Assembly (NCBI RefSeq): GCF_014836555.1
Contig: NZ_JACSQQ010000007.1
Span: 7,051 to 62,425 of the forward strand
Reading direction: 5' to 3'
DNA from: Oerskovia rustica
GTDB taxonomy: Bacteria > Actinomycetota > Actinomycetes > Actinomycetales > Cellulomonadaceae
Length of the DNA stretch: 55,375 bases
The position numbers and the translations under genes were made by a program. This document shows positions 1-7,901 of this stretch, piece by piece; the first letter of the stretch is position 1, and every line of letters begins with the position of its first letter. The notes under the pieces were generated by a model, which saw only the letters and a program-made list of their open reading frames with translations, was not told the DNA's origin and did not search any database.

Positions 1-32
1 CGCCCCCCCCCGCCACCCGGAACACGGGGACG

Positions 33-1670
33 TCAGGCGGTGCGGGAGACGTCCAGGAAGGACAGGCCCGTGACGGGGAGGGGCTTGAACCCGTCGAGCG
101 CCGAGTCCTCCCACGCGCTGGGCAGCTTGCGGTGCAGCAGCGGGTACAGCGGGACCTCGTCGGAGAGGATGTCGTACACCTCGCCCCAGGTCTTCTTCTG
201 CTTGGCGGCGTCCGGCTCGGCGGCGCCCTGGTCGAGCAGGCGCGTGACCTCCGCGAACTCGGGCGTGCTCGCCCAGCGGTAGCGCTTGACCGGCCAGACC
301 GAGCCCGAGTACCACCAGCGCAGCAGCAGGTCGGGGTCGTTGCCGAAGACCGACGGGTCGCCGGGGGCCACCATGACCTCGAGCCCGCCGTCGTCGACCT
401 TCTTGTACTGCCCGCCGGACTGGCCGATGTCCAGGGTCGTGGAGATCCCCACCGCGTCGAGGTCCTCCTTGATGAGCGGGGCGACGTCCTTGACCCAGCT
501 CGTGTCGGTCGTCAGCAGCGTGATCGCCAGGCTGCTCACGCCCGCGTCGGCGAGGAGCTTCTTGGCCTTGGCGGGGTCGTGCGAGTAGACCGTCGAGGCC
601 TTGACGTACGACGGGTGCTCCTTGTGCAGGAAGCTGGTCGCCGCGGTCGCGTTGCCGAGCAGGCCCGTGCTGATGATCTTGTCCATGTCGAGCGCGTGGA
701 AGAACGCCTGACGCACGCGCTTGTCGGTGAACGGCGCCTTGGAGCAGTCGAACATCATGAACAGCAGGCCGAACGACTGGACGGACTCGACGGTCACGGC
801 GTTCGCGAGCCGGTCGGCGTCGAGGTAGGGCACGTCCTCGATGGCCTGGACGCGGCCCGACTCGACCGCGGTCACGCGGGCGGCGGCGTCGGAGAGCAGG
901 TTCCACGTCATGGCCTTGGCGAGCGCCGGGCGGGAGCCGTTGTAGGCGTCGAAGCGCTCGAACGTGATCTTGTCGTCGACCGTCGCGCTCGTGAGCTTGT
1001 ACGGGCCAGAGCCCACGGGCAGCGAGTCGTAGGCCTTGGGGTCGGCCTCGACGATCGCCTTCGGGACGATCTTGACGACCGAGACGCGGTCGACGAACAG
1101 CCCGAACGGGTAGTTGAGCGTGAACGTGACGGTCTTGTCGTCCTTGGCGGCGACCGAGGCGAGGAACGGCAGGAACTGCGAGTAGAGCGAGGCGTTCGCC
1201 GGGTCGAGGACGCGGTTGAAGCTGAACACCACGTCGTCGGTCGTGACGGGGGAGCCGTCGTGGAACGTCGCGCCGTCGCGCAGCGTGACCTCCCAGGTGG
1301 TCTCGTCGATCTTCTTGGGCAGCTCCTTGCCGAGCGCGGCGTAGGGCGTGCGGGCTGCGGGGTCGAGCTCGACGAGGCCCTCGAGGACGTGCCAGTTGGC
1401 GGCCATGGTCACGGCGCCGGACGTCGTCATGGGGTCGAAGCCGGTCGACAGGGCGTAGGAGATGCCCGCCTCGATCGTGCCGTCGAGGTTGGGCTTGGCC
1501 CCGCCACCGGCGGGGGTGGTCTGCGGGTCGGCCGAGGTGGACGCGGGTCCGCCGCAGGCAGCGATCGTGCCTGCGATCACCGCTCCTGCGCCGATCACGC
1601 CGGCGAGCTTGAGGAAGCTCCGGCGAGAGGTGTCGGTCGCGTTCGTGCTAGTCGCCATCGAGGTAGCCAT
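33..1670 (-). CDS. ABC transporter solute-binding lipoprotein, SBP_bac_5 (peptide/opine/nickel) family
   Basis: 545-residue extracytoplasmic binding protein that would capture a peptide- or sugar-like ligand for an ABC importer. The N-terminus has a twin-arginine signal (SRRSFLK, Arg16-Arg17) and a lipobox ending in Cys39 (TIAAC), so it is probably Tat-exported and lipid-anchored. The mature part has family hallmarks such as DDVVFSFNRVLDP. The start at 1670 is preceded by GGAGAG; an in-frame extension to 1754 would run through the divergent promoter and is rejected. The gene is divergent from the GntR regulator. No permease or ATPase lies beside it in the window; they may be past the left edge, since its 3' end is only 32 bases from it. 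Family is secure; the substrate cannot be told from sequence. Confidence 0.92.
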   Translation of the reverse strand: MATSMATSTNATDTSRRSFLKLAGVIGAGAVIAGTIAACGGPASTSADPQTTPAGGGAKPNLDGTIEAGISYALSTGFDPMTTSGAVTMAANWHVLEGLVELDPAARTPYAALGKELPKKIDETTWEVTLRDGATFHDGSPVTTDDVVFSFNRVLDPANASLYSQFLPFLASVAAKDDKTVTFTLNYPFGLFVDRVSVVKIVPKAIVEADPKAYDSLPVGSGPYKLTSATVDDKITFERFDAYNGSRPALAKAMTWNLLSDAAARVTAVESGRVQAIEDVPYLDADRLANAVTVESVQSFGLLFMMFDCSKAPFTDKRVRQAFFHALDMDKIISTGLLGNATAATSFLHKEHPSYVKASTVYSHDPAKAKKLLADAGVSSLAITLLTTDTSWVKDVAPLIKEDLDAVGISTTLDIGQSGGQYKKVDDGGLEVMVAPGDPSVFGNDPDLLLRWWYSGSVWPVKRYRWASTPEFAEVTRLLDQGAAEPDAAKQKKTWGEVYDILSDEVPLYPLLHRKLPSAWEDSALDGFKPLPVTGLSFLDVSRTA

Positions 1671-1690
1671 GAACTCTCCAGATATAGGAC

Positions 1691-1704
1691 GTCTGATGTC
1701 TGAC
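1691..1704. promoter_or_regulatory. Candidate GntR/FadR-type operator in the divergent promoter region
   Basis: GTCTGATGTCTGAC is a dyad of the form GTC-n-GA-nn-TC-n-GAC and can also be read as a GTCTGA direct repeat. It lies between the binding-protein gene and the GntR gene, next to a possible leftward -10 (TATATC, complement of 1681-1686) and upstream of a possible rightward -10 (TAGGGT, 1710-1715). A second small palindrome, GGTTGAACC, is at 1713-1721. Position and symmetry suit binding by the adjacent regulator; assignment is inference. Confidence 0.45.
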
Positions 1705-1752
1705 GCTGGTAGGGTTGAACCGTAGAGGCAATTTCTGAGGAGGTCAAGGCGC

Positions 1753-2568
1753 ATGACAGCTACCGAGCCCGGGGGACATCTGGGCTTCGGAGGTCAGGGG
1801 GTGCGTCCCCCGACGACTACCGAACAGATCAAGGAATACATCCTGCGGGCACATCTGCGGCCCGGAGACCTGCTGCCGACCGAGGCCGAGCTCTGCTCGC
1901 TCCTCGGGGTCAGCAGGTCGAACGTCCGTGAGGCGATCAGGACGCTCGCGGCCCTCGACATCGTCGAGGTGCGGCACGGCTACGGCACCTACGTGGGCCA
2001 GCTCTCGCTCAAGCCGCTCGTCGAGGGACTCGTGTTCCGCGGGGTGCTGATCCCGGGCGACGACTTCTCGGCGCTGCGCGAGGTGGTCGAGGTGCGTCAG
2101 GCGCTCGACCTGTCGATGGCCGAGCAGATCGTCACCGAGATGGCCGGGACGTCGAACCCCGACCTCGAGAACCTCGTCGCCGCGATGGAGCGCAAGGCGC
2201 AGAAGGGTGAGGACTTCTTCGAGGAGGACCGGGAGTTCCACTCGCACCTGCTCGCGCACCTCGACAACTTCCTCGTCGCGCAGCTCGGCACCGCGTTCTG
2301 GGACGTGCACCAGGTGGTCTCGCCCAAGCTGGGCCTGCCGGCGCCCGAGCAGATCGACCTCACGGCGAAGGCGCACGGGGCGATGCTGCGGGCGGCCGAG
2401 GCGGGGGACGCCGACGCCTACCGGGCCGCGGTCGTCGCGCACTACGCACCGCTCCAGGACGCGCTCCGTCACGTTGCCGCCACGGTCGAGGCCGAGCGGG
2501 CCGCGGCCGCGACGGTGACGGGGCGGGGCGAACGTCCCGTCGCGGCCGTCGAGGCGGGCACGGCGTGA
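1753..2568 (+). CDS. GntR-family transcriptional regulator, FadR subfamily
   Basis: 271-residue ligand-responsive DNA-binding protein. A GntR winged helix-turn-helix occupies about residues 20-85 (TTEQIKEYILRAHLRPGDLL, then SRSNVREAIRTL and the wing HGYGTYVG). A C-terminal all-helical FCD domain covers about 100-235, with Asp/His positions typical of its metal/ligand pocket (DREFHSHL, HGAMLRAAEAGD, VVAHY). A strong GAGGAGG at 1737-1743, nine bases before the ATG, fixes the start. The gene is divergent from the solute-binding protein and overlaps the downstream SGNH hydrolase by 4 bp, so the three probably form one uptake/catabolic unit that it controls. FCD regulators often sense small organic acids or sugar acids; the effector is unknown. 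Confidence 0.93.
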   Translation: MTATEPGGHLGFGGQGVRPPTTTEQIKEYILRAHLRPGDLLPTEAELCSLLGVSRSNVREAIRTLAALDIVEVRHGYGTYVGQLSLKPLVEGLVFRGVLIPGDDFSALREVVEVRQALDLSMAEQIVTEMAGTSNPDLENLVAAMERKAQKGEDFFEEDREFHSHLLAHLDNFLVAQLGTAFWDVHQVVSPKLGLPAPEQIDLTAKAHGAMLRAAEAGDADAYRAAVVAHYAPLQDALRHVAATVEAERAAAATVTGRGERPVAAVEAGTA

Positions 2569-3197
2569 GGCGCGCGGTGCTGGCGCCGGGGTCGCGGGCC
2601 GTCCTGATCGGCGACTCGATCACGGACGCCGGGCGGCTCGCGGAGGGGGAGTTCGGTCTCGGGCACGGCTATGCGTCCCGGGTCGCCGGCGTGTGCGGGC
2701 GTCACGGCGTCGAGGTGCTCAACCGTGGCGTGAGCGGTCACCGGGTCGTGGACCTCCGAGCCAGGTGGGACGCGGACGTCCTCGCGCTCGAGCCCGACCT
2801 CGTGTCGATCAAGATCGGGATCAACGACACGTGGCGCCGGTACGACGCCGGGGACGTGACGAGCGCCGAGGCGTTCGAGGCCGGCTACCGCGACCTGCTC
2901 GACCGCACGAGGGTCGGTGCGCCGCGGGCGTCGATCGTCCTGGTCGAGCCCTTCCTGGTGCCGGTCCGCGCGGAGCAGTGGGGCTGGCGCGAGGACCTCG
3001 ACCCCAAGATCCAGGTCGTGCGGCGGCTCGCGGGGGAGTATGGGCTGCCGCTCGTGGCGACCGACGGGCCGTTCGCGCAGGCCGTCGCGACGAGCGGGCT
3101 CGGCCCGCAGGCCTGGGCGTACGACGGTGTGCACCCCACCCCGGCGGGTCACGACCTGCTCGCGGAGGCGTGGACCGGCGTGGTGCGGCTGGGGTGA
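2565..3197 (+). CDS. SGNH/GDSL-family hydrolase (probable carbohydrate or small-molecule esterase)
   Basis: 210-residue SGNH hydrolase. All four blocks are present: GDSITDAGR with the nucleophile Ser18, the oxyanion Gly in NRGVSG (about 55), GIND with Asn87, and the catalytic DGVH pair near Asp187/His190. There is no signal peptide, so it acts in the cytoplasm. The GTG start overlaps the stop of the GntR gene (GTGA), indicating translational coupling. With a solute-binding protein divergent from the pair, a reasonable role is removing acetyl or other ester groups from an imported glycan fragment, but this is inference. SGNH enzymes are promiscuous and the substrate cannot be read from the sequence. 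Confidence 0.88.
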   Translation: MRRAVLAPGSRAVLIGDSITDAGRLAEGEFGLGHGYASRVAGVCGRHGVEVLNRGVSGHRVVDLRARWDADVLALEPDLVSIKIGINDTWRRYDAGDVTSAEAFEAGYRDLLDRTRVGAPRASIVLVEPFLVPVRAEQWGWREDLDPKIQVVRRLAGEYGLPLVATDGPFAQAVATSGLGPQAWAYDGVHPTPAGHDLLAEAWTGVVRLG

Positions 3198-3317
3198 GGC
3201 TGTCGCCCGGCCCCCGGGACGTCGTCGTGCCGCGGTCGGGAGAGGCGCCTCCTGCACCCGGACGTGTGCAGTGCGCAACACGGCCGGCGTCCGGTCTGGC
3301 GAAGGCGCGGCCGAGGG

Positions 3318-3341
3318 GGGACACTGGTCCGTGAGTGTCCC
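3318..3341. terminator. Possible factor-independent terminator hairpin downstream of the SGNH gene
   Basis: GGGACACT and AGTGTCCC pair perfectly around an 8-base loop. It lies about 120 bases after the hydrolase stop and has no T-tract, so it could equally be another structured element. Confidence 0.35.
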
Positions 3342-3456
3342 TGGGGCACTCCCTGACCGTCGTCTTCCCGGACGCGCCCACGCTACGGACCGTGGGACCG
3401 GGACGAGGTACGGGATTTCCCCGCGCTGCTCGCAGGGCGGGGGGACCGCATGAGGT

Positions 3457-3511
3457 GTGCGGGAGGAAAGGGGCGTCGGTTGCCACTGGGGGCGGCCGAC
3501 GCCTCCCGCAC
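3457..3511. other. Large bulged stem-loop in an intergenic region
   Basis: GTGCGGGA (3457-3464) pairs with TCCCGCAC (3504-3511), and GGCGTCGG (3472-3479) pairs with CCGACGCC (3496-3503), giving 16 perfect base pairs. A 7-base purine bulge (GGAAAGG, 3465-3471) interrupts one side and the apical loop is 16 bases. It may be a bidirectional terminator between convergent genes, a small RNA, or a protein-binding element. The pairing is seen directly; the function is unknown. Confidence 0.55.
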
Positions 3512-3618
3512 GTCCGGGGTCGTCCGGCGCGGTCGGTCACGGTCCGGATCCTGCGCGGTGCCCGACGGCGTCGCACCGGTTCGCGCACCTGGCAGCGGTC
3601 GGGCGGGCGCGACGGGAG

Positions 3619-4188
3619 TCAGCGCCGGGTGCGCAGCGTGACCATCTCGTCGATCAGGCCGAGGAGCTCGTCGATCGAGCCGGCCCGGTCCTGGCTCGCG
3701 GCCGAGGGGGCCTCGCCGCTCGCGAAGTGCTCGCTGGCCTGGGCGTACAGGCCGTCGCCGATGAGCATGATCGCCCGGGTGAGGACGGGGTCGCCGACGA
3801 CCTCGAGCACTGCGCCGGTCCAGGCGTCGTGGGCGTCGTCGAGCGCGGCACGGGCCTGCGGGTAGCTGCCCTGGGCCAGCCGTGAGACGGCGACGTAGAC
3901 GAGCTCGAAGCCGCTGTCCGAGTCGGCGGACGTCCGGATGAAGTAGTCGACGGGGCCGGCCGGCCACGAGCGCATGGTCTCGACGTCCGCAGCGGTCAGC
4001 TCGCGCAGGAGCCCCATGAGCCCTTCGGCGAGCGCGATCTTGGAACCGAAGTGATAGAGCAGGCCACCCTTGGAGACGCCGGCCTCCGCGGCGACGGCGT
4101 CGAGCGTGGCCGCGCGTTCTCCCTGAGTGACGAGAAGGGTGGCGAATGCCTCGAGGACCTTGGCGCGAGCGGCAGGGGGCGGCGGCAT
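3619..4188 (-). CDS. TetR-family transcriptional repressor
   Basis: 189-residue TetR regulator. The N-terminal helix-turn-helix (about residues 10-55) has the family signature TLDAVAAEAGVSKGGLLYHF; the rest is an all-helical, variable ligand-binding and dimerisation domain. It is divergent from a DHA2 drug-efflux pump, and the 104-bp gap holds two dyads spaced 20 bp apart, the classic layout of a repressor controlling itself and a pump. A TACACT hexamer (complement of 4195-4200) sits 6 nt before the ATG with no ribosome site, suggesting a leaderless mRNA. The inducer is probably the pump substrate, which is unknown. Confidence 0.93.
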   Translation of the reverse strand: MPPPPAARAKVLEAFATLLVTQGERAATLDAVAAEAGVSKGGLLYHFGSKIALAEGLMGLLRELTAADVETMRSWPAGPVDYFIRTSADSDSGFELVYVAVSRLAQGSYPQARAALDDAHDAWTGAVLEVVGDPVLTRAIMLIGDGLYAQASEHFASGEAPSAASQDRAGSIDELLGLIDEMVTLRTRR

Positions 4189-4194
4189 CTTGAA

Positions 4195-4200
4195 AGTGTA
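4195..4200 (-). promoter_or_regulatory. -10 hexamer of the TetR gene (leaderless)
   Basis: TACACT on the minus strand is followed by 6 nt and then the ATG at 4188. The first dyad overlaps its upstream end by one base, so repressor binding would block autogenous transcription. Confidence 0.45.
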
Positions 4201-4213
4201 CCGTCCGGTCGGT
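4200..4213. promoter_or_regulatory. TetR operator 1 (imperfect dyad)
   Basis: ACCGTCCGGTCGGT reads as ACCG-n-CCGG-n-CGGT, a dyad with one mismatched pair of positions. It is related in sequence to operator 2, whose start lies 20 bp downstream, so both sites face the same side of the helix. It abuts the TetR -10 region. Confidence 0.65.
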
Positions 4214-4219
4214 TACTGT

Positions 4220-4233
4220 ACCGTCTGGACGGT
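4220..4233. promoter_or_regulatory. TetR operator 2 (perfect dyad)
   Basis: ACCGTC-TG-GACGGT is a perfect 6+2+6 dyad upstream of the efflux-pump gene, matching the ACCGTC/GACGGT-type sites common for actinobacterial TetR repressors of efflux genes. Assignment to the adjacent TetR protein is inference from position. Confidence 0.7.
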
Positions 4234-4292
4234 TGGCAGTCCGGCGCCACAGCGCCGCCCCGACCGTCCTCGTACGTGAAAGGACTGCTCCC

Positions 4293-5867
4293 GTGACTCT
4301 CGTCCAGGACAACCGGACGCCCCGGGACCCGAACGGCCCCCAGGGCGCCTCGACCAACCCCGCGACCTCCGGTACGCCGCTGACCCGCAACCGCCGGTGG
4401 ATCGCGCTCGCCGTGCTCATGCTCCCCGTGCTGCTCGTCTCGATCGACAACACGGTCCTCACCTTCGCGCTGCCGCAGATCTCCGAGGCGCTGCGCCCCA
4501 CGGGGACCCAGCTCCTGTGGATGATCGACATCTACCCGCTCGTGCTCGCCGGGCTGCTCGTCTCGATGGGCTCGTTCGCCGACCGCATCGGGCGGCGCAG
4601 GCTGCTGCTGGTCGGAGCCGTCGGCTTCGCCGCGATCTCGGTCGTCGCGGCCTACGCGCCCAGCGCCGAGGCGCTCGTCGCGTCGCGCGCCGGGCTCGGG
4701 TTCTTCGGCGCCATGATCATGCCGCCGACGCTCTCGCTGCTGCGCAACATCTTCACCGACCGCGAGGAGCGCCGGCTCGCGATCGCGATCTGGGCCGCGG
4801 GCTTCGCGGCCGGCAACGCGATCGGCCCGATCGCGGGCGGCTTCCTGCTCGAGCACTCGTGGTGGGGCTCGGTCTTCCTGCTCGCCGTCCCCGTGCTGCT
4901 GCTCCTCCTGGTCCTGGCACCGATCTTCGTGCCCGAGTCGAAGGACGCGAACCCCGGCCGGGTCGACGTCCTGTCGATCGTGCTCTCGATGGCGACCATG
5001 GCGCCGATCGTGCTCGGCATCAAGACGCTCGCCAAGTCCGGGCCCAGCGCGCTCGCCGTGGGTGCGCTCGTCCTCGGGGTCGTCGCCGGGTGGGTGTTCG
5101 TGCGTCGCCAGCTCGGGCGGCCCGACCCCATGATCGACGTGCGCCTGTTCCGCCGGGGCGAGTTCTCGGGAGCGGTCGTGATCAACCTGCTGTCCGTGTT
5201 CTCGCTCGTGGGTTTCCTGTTCTTCGTGTCGCAGGACGTCCAGCTCGTGATCGGACTGAGCCCCATGAAGGCCGGCTACGCGCTGCTGCCGGGGCTGGCC
5301 GCGATGATCGTCGCGGGCCTGCTCGTCGTGCGGGTCGTGCGCCGGGTCCGACCGTCGTACGTGGTCGCGGTCGCGCTGCTGTTCGCCGCGGCGGGCTACG
5401 CGATCGTGGCCCTGAGCGCGGGTGCGAGCACGCTCATGGTGCTCGTCGTCGCGTTCGTGGTCCTCGCGATCGGGATCGGCGCGGCCGAGACCGTGTCGAA
5501 CGATCTGATCGTCTCGGCCGTCCCGGCCGACAAGGCCGGGGCCGCCTCGGCGATCTCGGAGACCGCGTACGAGGTCGGCGCCGTGCTGGGCACGGCCGTC
5601 CTCGGCAGCATCCTCACGGCGTCCTACCACCGCAACGTCGTCGTGCCCGACGGCGTACCGGTCGCGGACGCGACCGCAGCCGCCGAGACCCTCGGGGGCG
5701 CGACGCAGGTCGCCGAGACACTGCCGGCCGACCAGGCCCAGGCTCTGCTGGCCTCGGCGCACGAGGCCTTCGGCAGCGGCGTGGGGACGACGTCGTGGAT
5801 CGGTTTCGGCCTCATGCTCGTGGCGGCCACGATCGCCCTCGTGGCGCTGCGCTCCGCGCGGGCGTGA
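4293..5867 (+). CDS. MFS multidrug efflux transporter, DHA2 (14-helix, QacA/SmvA-like) family
   Basis: 524-residue inner-membrane H+-antiporter of the drug:H+ DHA2 group. Helix 1 carries the family signature around VSIDNTVLTFALPQI and loop 2-3 has motif A (FADRIGRRRLL); alternating hydrophobic segments allow 14 transmembrane helices. The GTG start at 4293 has AAAGGA (4279-4284) eight bases upstream; an earlier in-frame start at 4233 would lie inside the operator and is rejected. The gene is divergent from a TetR repressor and followed by a strong hairpin, so it is a single-gene unit. Lipophilic or cationic drugs are the usual substrates of such pumps; the real substrate is unknown. Confidence 0.93.
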   Translation: MTLVQDNRTPRDPNGPQGASTNPATSGTPLTRNRRWIALAVLMLPVLLVSIDNTVLTFALPQISEALRPTGTQLLWMIDIYPLVLAGLLVSMGSFADRIGRRRLLLVGAVGFAAISVVAAYAPSAEALVASRAGLGFFGAMIMPPTLSLLRNIFTDREERRLAIAIWAAGFAAGNAIGPIAGGFLLEHSWWGSVFLLAVPVLLLLLVLAPIFVPESKDANPGRVDVLSIVLSMATMAPIVLGIKTLAKSGPSALAVGALVLGVVAGWVFVRRQLGRPDPMIDVRLFRRGEFSGAVVINLLSVFSLVGFLFFVSQDVQLVIGLSPMKAGYALLPGLAAMIVAGLLVVRVVRRVRPSYVVAVALLFAAAGYAIVALSAGASTLMVLVVAFVVLAIGIGAAETVSNDLIVSAVPADKAGAASAISETAYEVGAVLGTAVLGSILTASYHRNVVVPDGVPVADATAAAETLGGATQVAETLPADQAQALLASAHEAFGSGVGTTSWIGFGLMLVAATIALVALRSARA

Positions 5868-5871
5868 CATT

Positions 5872-5911
5872 CACCCGGATGCCGGCGAGCGTGCCCGCTG
5901 GCATCCGGGTG
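5872..5911 (+). terminator. Terminator hairpin after the DHA2 pump
   Basis: CACCCGGATGCC (5872-5883) and GGCATCCGGGTG (5900-5911) form a perfect 12-bp stem four bases after the stop codon. The loop is 16 bases and there is no strong T-tract, as is common in high-GC actinobacteria. Confidence 0.75.
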
Positions 5912-5935
5912 GCGGATCGGGAAGGGTGAGAGGTG

Positions 5936-7894
5936 ATGAATCGCCCCCGTATCACCCCGCCCCGCTGGGTCCGACGCACGCTGGTCGGGCTCGCGCTCCT
6001 CGTCCCCTGCGTCGTCTTCGGCGTGACCACCGCGACGGCCGACCTCAGCCTGGGTCCTCACGAGGCGCGGTACGAGGTGACGACCGACAGCCTCGTCGTG
6101 GTCGACCTGGGGCCGCTCGGCACGCTCGAGATCGACTCGCCGCTGCCGGCCGGGCTGGGAGCCCGGATCACGGTCCAGGAGATCCCTGCGGACCTCACGG
6201 CGTTCGACCAGGCCACCACGATCGCCGCGCTCAGCCAGGACCTGCAGGGGTACCTGCAGTTCTTCAGCGGCCCGCAGACCACGATCGACCAGGTCGCCCG
6301 TGCGCTCGTGGTCGACGCGCTGGCCCGCACGGGCCTGGCGGTGCTCGTCGTCGCAGCGGGCGGTGCCGGTCTCTACCTCCTGCTCGGTCGCGGCCGACGC
6401 GTCGAGATATCCGACGCCCTCGCCCCGCGGACCTGGGAGCTCACCGCGGGCGTCCTCGTCGTCTCGCTCGTCGTCGGCGTGGTCTCGGCGTCGGGCGAGG
6501 AGACCGCGCAGACGGACTCGCGTCCCGCGTCCGCGGTCTTCGAAGGCACCCCGCTCGAGGGTGCCCGGATCACGGGGCGGCTCGCCGGCGTCGTCGACAC
6601 CTACGGCGGCCAGCTCCTGAACGCCTACCGTGACAACGAGAAGTTCTACGCGGGGGCGAACGACGCGCTCGTGGCCGCGTGGGACGAGCGGGACGCGCTC
6701 GAGGAGGCTGCGGCCGCCCAGGCGGAGGCCGAGGCGCAGGCCGCGCGGGACGCGGCTGCCGAGCCCCCGGCGGAAGGGGGCCTCGGGGTGGACGGCCTCC
6801 CGGACGACCCTGCCGGCGCGGAGGGCGAGGGTGCGGACCCGACCGGGGAGACGCCGTCGGGCAGCGCAGCCGAAGCGACCGCCGGGGAGACCGACGACCC
6901 GGCACGCCGCGCCGGCACCCCCGGGCCGACCGAGGCGCCGTCCGCGACCCCCGAGGACGAGCTCGTCTCGATGCTGGTCGTCTCCGACCTGCACTGCAAC
7001 ACCGGCATGACCCCGCTCATCAAGACCGCGGGTGTCCGGTCGGGGGCGGACATCGTTCTCAACGCGGGCGACACGACCATGAACGGGACGAGCGTCGAGC
7101 AGTTCTGCGTGAACTCCTTCATCTCCGCCGTGCCCGACGGCGCCACGATGGTCGTCGCGGACGGGAACCACGACAGCGTCGAGACCTCGGCGCAGGAGCG
7201 CCGGCGAGGGGTCAAGATCCTCGACGGCGACGTGATCGAGGTCGACGGCGTCCGCATCCTCGGCGACCGCGACGCGCTCGAGACGCGGATCGGGGCGGGC
7301 TCCAAGGCGTCCCGGCCCGAGACCCCGACCGAGCAGGCGGAGCGGCTCGCCGAGACCGCGTGCTCGGCGAAGGACGGCGTCGACCTGCTCCTGATCCACA
7401 CCCCGCGCATCGGGAACGAGTCGCTCGAGTCGGGGTGCGTCCCGCTCCAGGTCTCGGGCCACACGCACCGGCGCAAGGGGCCCGAGCAGTTCGGGCTCGG
7501 CATCCGCTACGTCAACGCGAGCACCGCGGGTGCAGAGTCCGGCGAGCCGACGGTCGGGCCCCTCAAGGGAGTCGCCGAGATGACGGTCCTGCGCTTCGAC
7601 CCGGTCGCCCGGGAGTTCGTCGACTGGCAGCTCGTGCAGGTCTTCCCCGACGGCAGCGCCCAGGTCTCGGCGCGCGAGCCGTTCCCCGTGCCGGCGACCG
7701 AGGAGGTCCTCGAGGGGGTCGACGGCACCGAGGGCACCGACGGGGACGTCGTCCCCGACGGCACCGAGGAGGGGGACGGGTCGGGCGACGGGAGCGGGGG
7801 TGAGGGCGCCGGGGAGCCCGAGCAGGACCAGGGCGCCGTCGTGCCGGACGCCCTGATCGTCGGTGCCGGGTCCTCGGCGAGCGGGAGGAGGTGA
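5936..7894 (+). CDS. Membrane-anchored metallophosphoesterase
   Basis: 652-residue protein. Hydrophobic segments at about residues 15-35, 130-152 and 170-188 place it in the membrane. An Ala/Glu-rich, then Pro/Gly/Glu-rich, linker follows at about 250-340. A calcineurin-like phosphoesterase domain (about 345-560) has the metal ligands in order: SDLHC (DxH), NAGDTT (GD), DGNHDS (GNHD) and GHTHRR (GHxH). The C-terminus is an acidic, Gly-rich tail. The segment between helices 1 and 2 (about 36-125) is conserved-looking but unknown to me. ATG 5936 is preferred over GTG 5933, with GAAGGG/GAGAGG upstream. It is followed seven bases later by a YceI protein. A phosphodiesterase or phosphatase at the membrane is likely; the substrate is unknown. 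Confidence 0.88.
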   Translation: MNRPRITPPRWVRRTLVGLALLVPCVVFGVTTATADLSLGPHEARYEVTTDSLVVVDLGPLGTLEIDSPLPAGLGARITVQEIPADLTAFDQATTIAALSQDLQGYLQFFSGPQTTIDQVARALVVDALARTGLAVLVVAAGGAGLYLLLGRGRRVEISDALAPRTWELTAGVLVVSLVVGVVSASGEETAQTDSRPASAVFEGTPLEGARITGRLAGVVDTYGGQLLNAYRDNEKFYAGANDALVAAWDERDALEEAAAAQAEAEAQAARDAAAEPPAEGGLGVDGLPDDPAGAEGEGADPTGETPSGSAAEATAGETDDPARRAGTPGPTEAPSATPEDELVSMLVVSDLHCNTGMTPLIKTAGVRSGADIVLNAGDTTMNGTSVEQFCVNSFISAVPDGATMVVADGNHDSVETSAQERRRGVKILDGDVIEVDGVRILGDRDALETRIGAGSKASRPETPTEQAERLAETACSAKDGVDLLLIHTPRIGNESLESGCVPLQVSGHTHRRKGPEQFGLGIRYVNASTAGAESGEPTVGPLKGVAEMTVLRFDPVAREFVDWQLVQVFPDGSAQVSAREPFPVPATEEVLEGVDGTEGTDGDVVPDGTEEGDGSGDGSGGEGAGEPEQDQGAVVPDALIVGAGSSASGRR

Positions 7895-7901
7895 GGGACC
7901 C

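Larger units (their letters stand above)
3198..3618. other. 421-bp intergenic region without a convincing gene; two inverted repeats
   Basis: The gap lies between the SGNH hydrolase and the convergent TetR gene. Open frames here have no recognisable domain, no good ribosome site and GC-driven codon use, so none is called. It holds an 8-bp perfect hairpin (GGGACACT 3318-3325 with AGTGTCCC 3334-3341) and a larger bulged stem-loop at 3457-3511, listed separately. No tRNA-like fold or riboswitch core was recognised. Confidence 0.6.

Noticed and set aside
1671-1754. Longer N-terminus of the solute-binding protein from 1754
   Set aside because: It would place the Tat signal 28 residues inside the protein and the start within the divergent regulator gene; GGAGAG and the signal sequence support 1670.
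3335-3885. Possible small genes in the 421-bp gap
   Set aside because: Arg/Pro/Gly-rich translations, no SD, no leaderless hexamer at the right distance, and overlap with the TetR gene.
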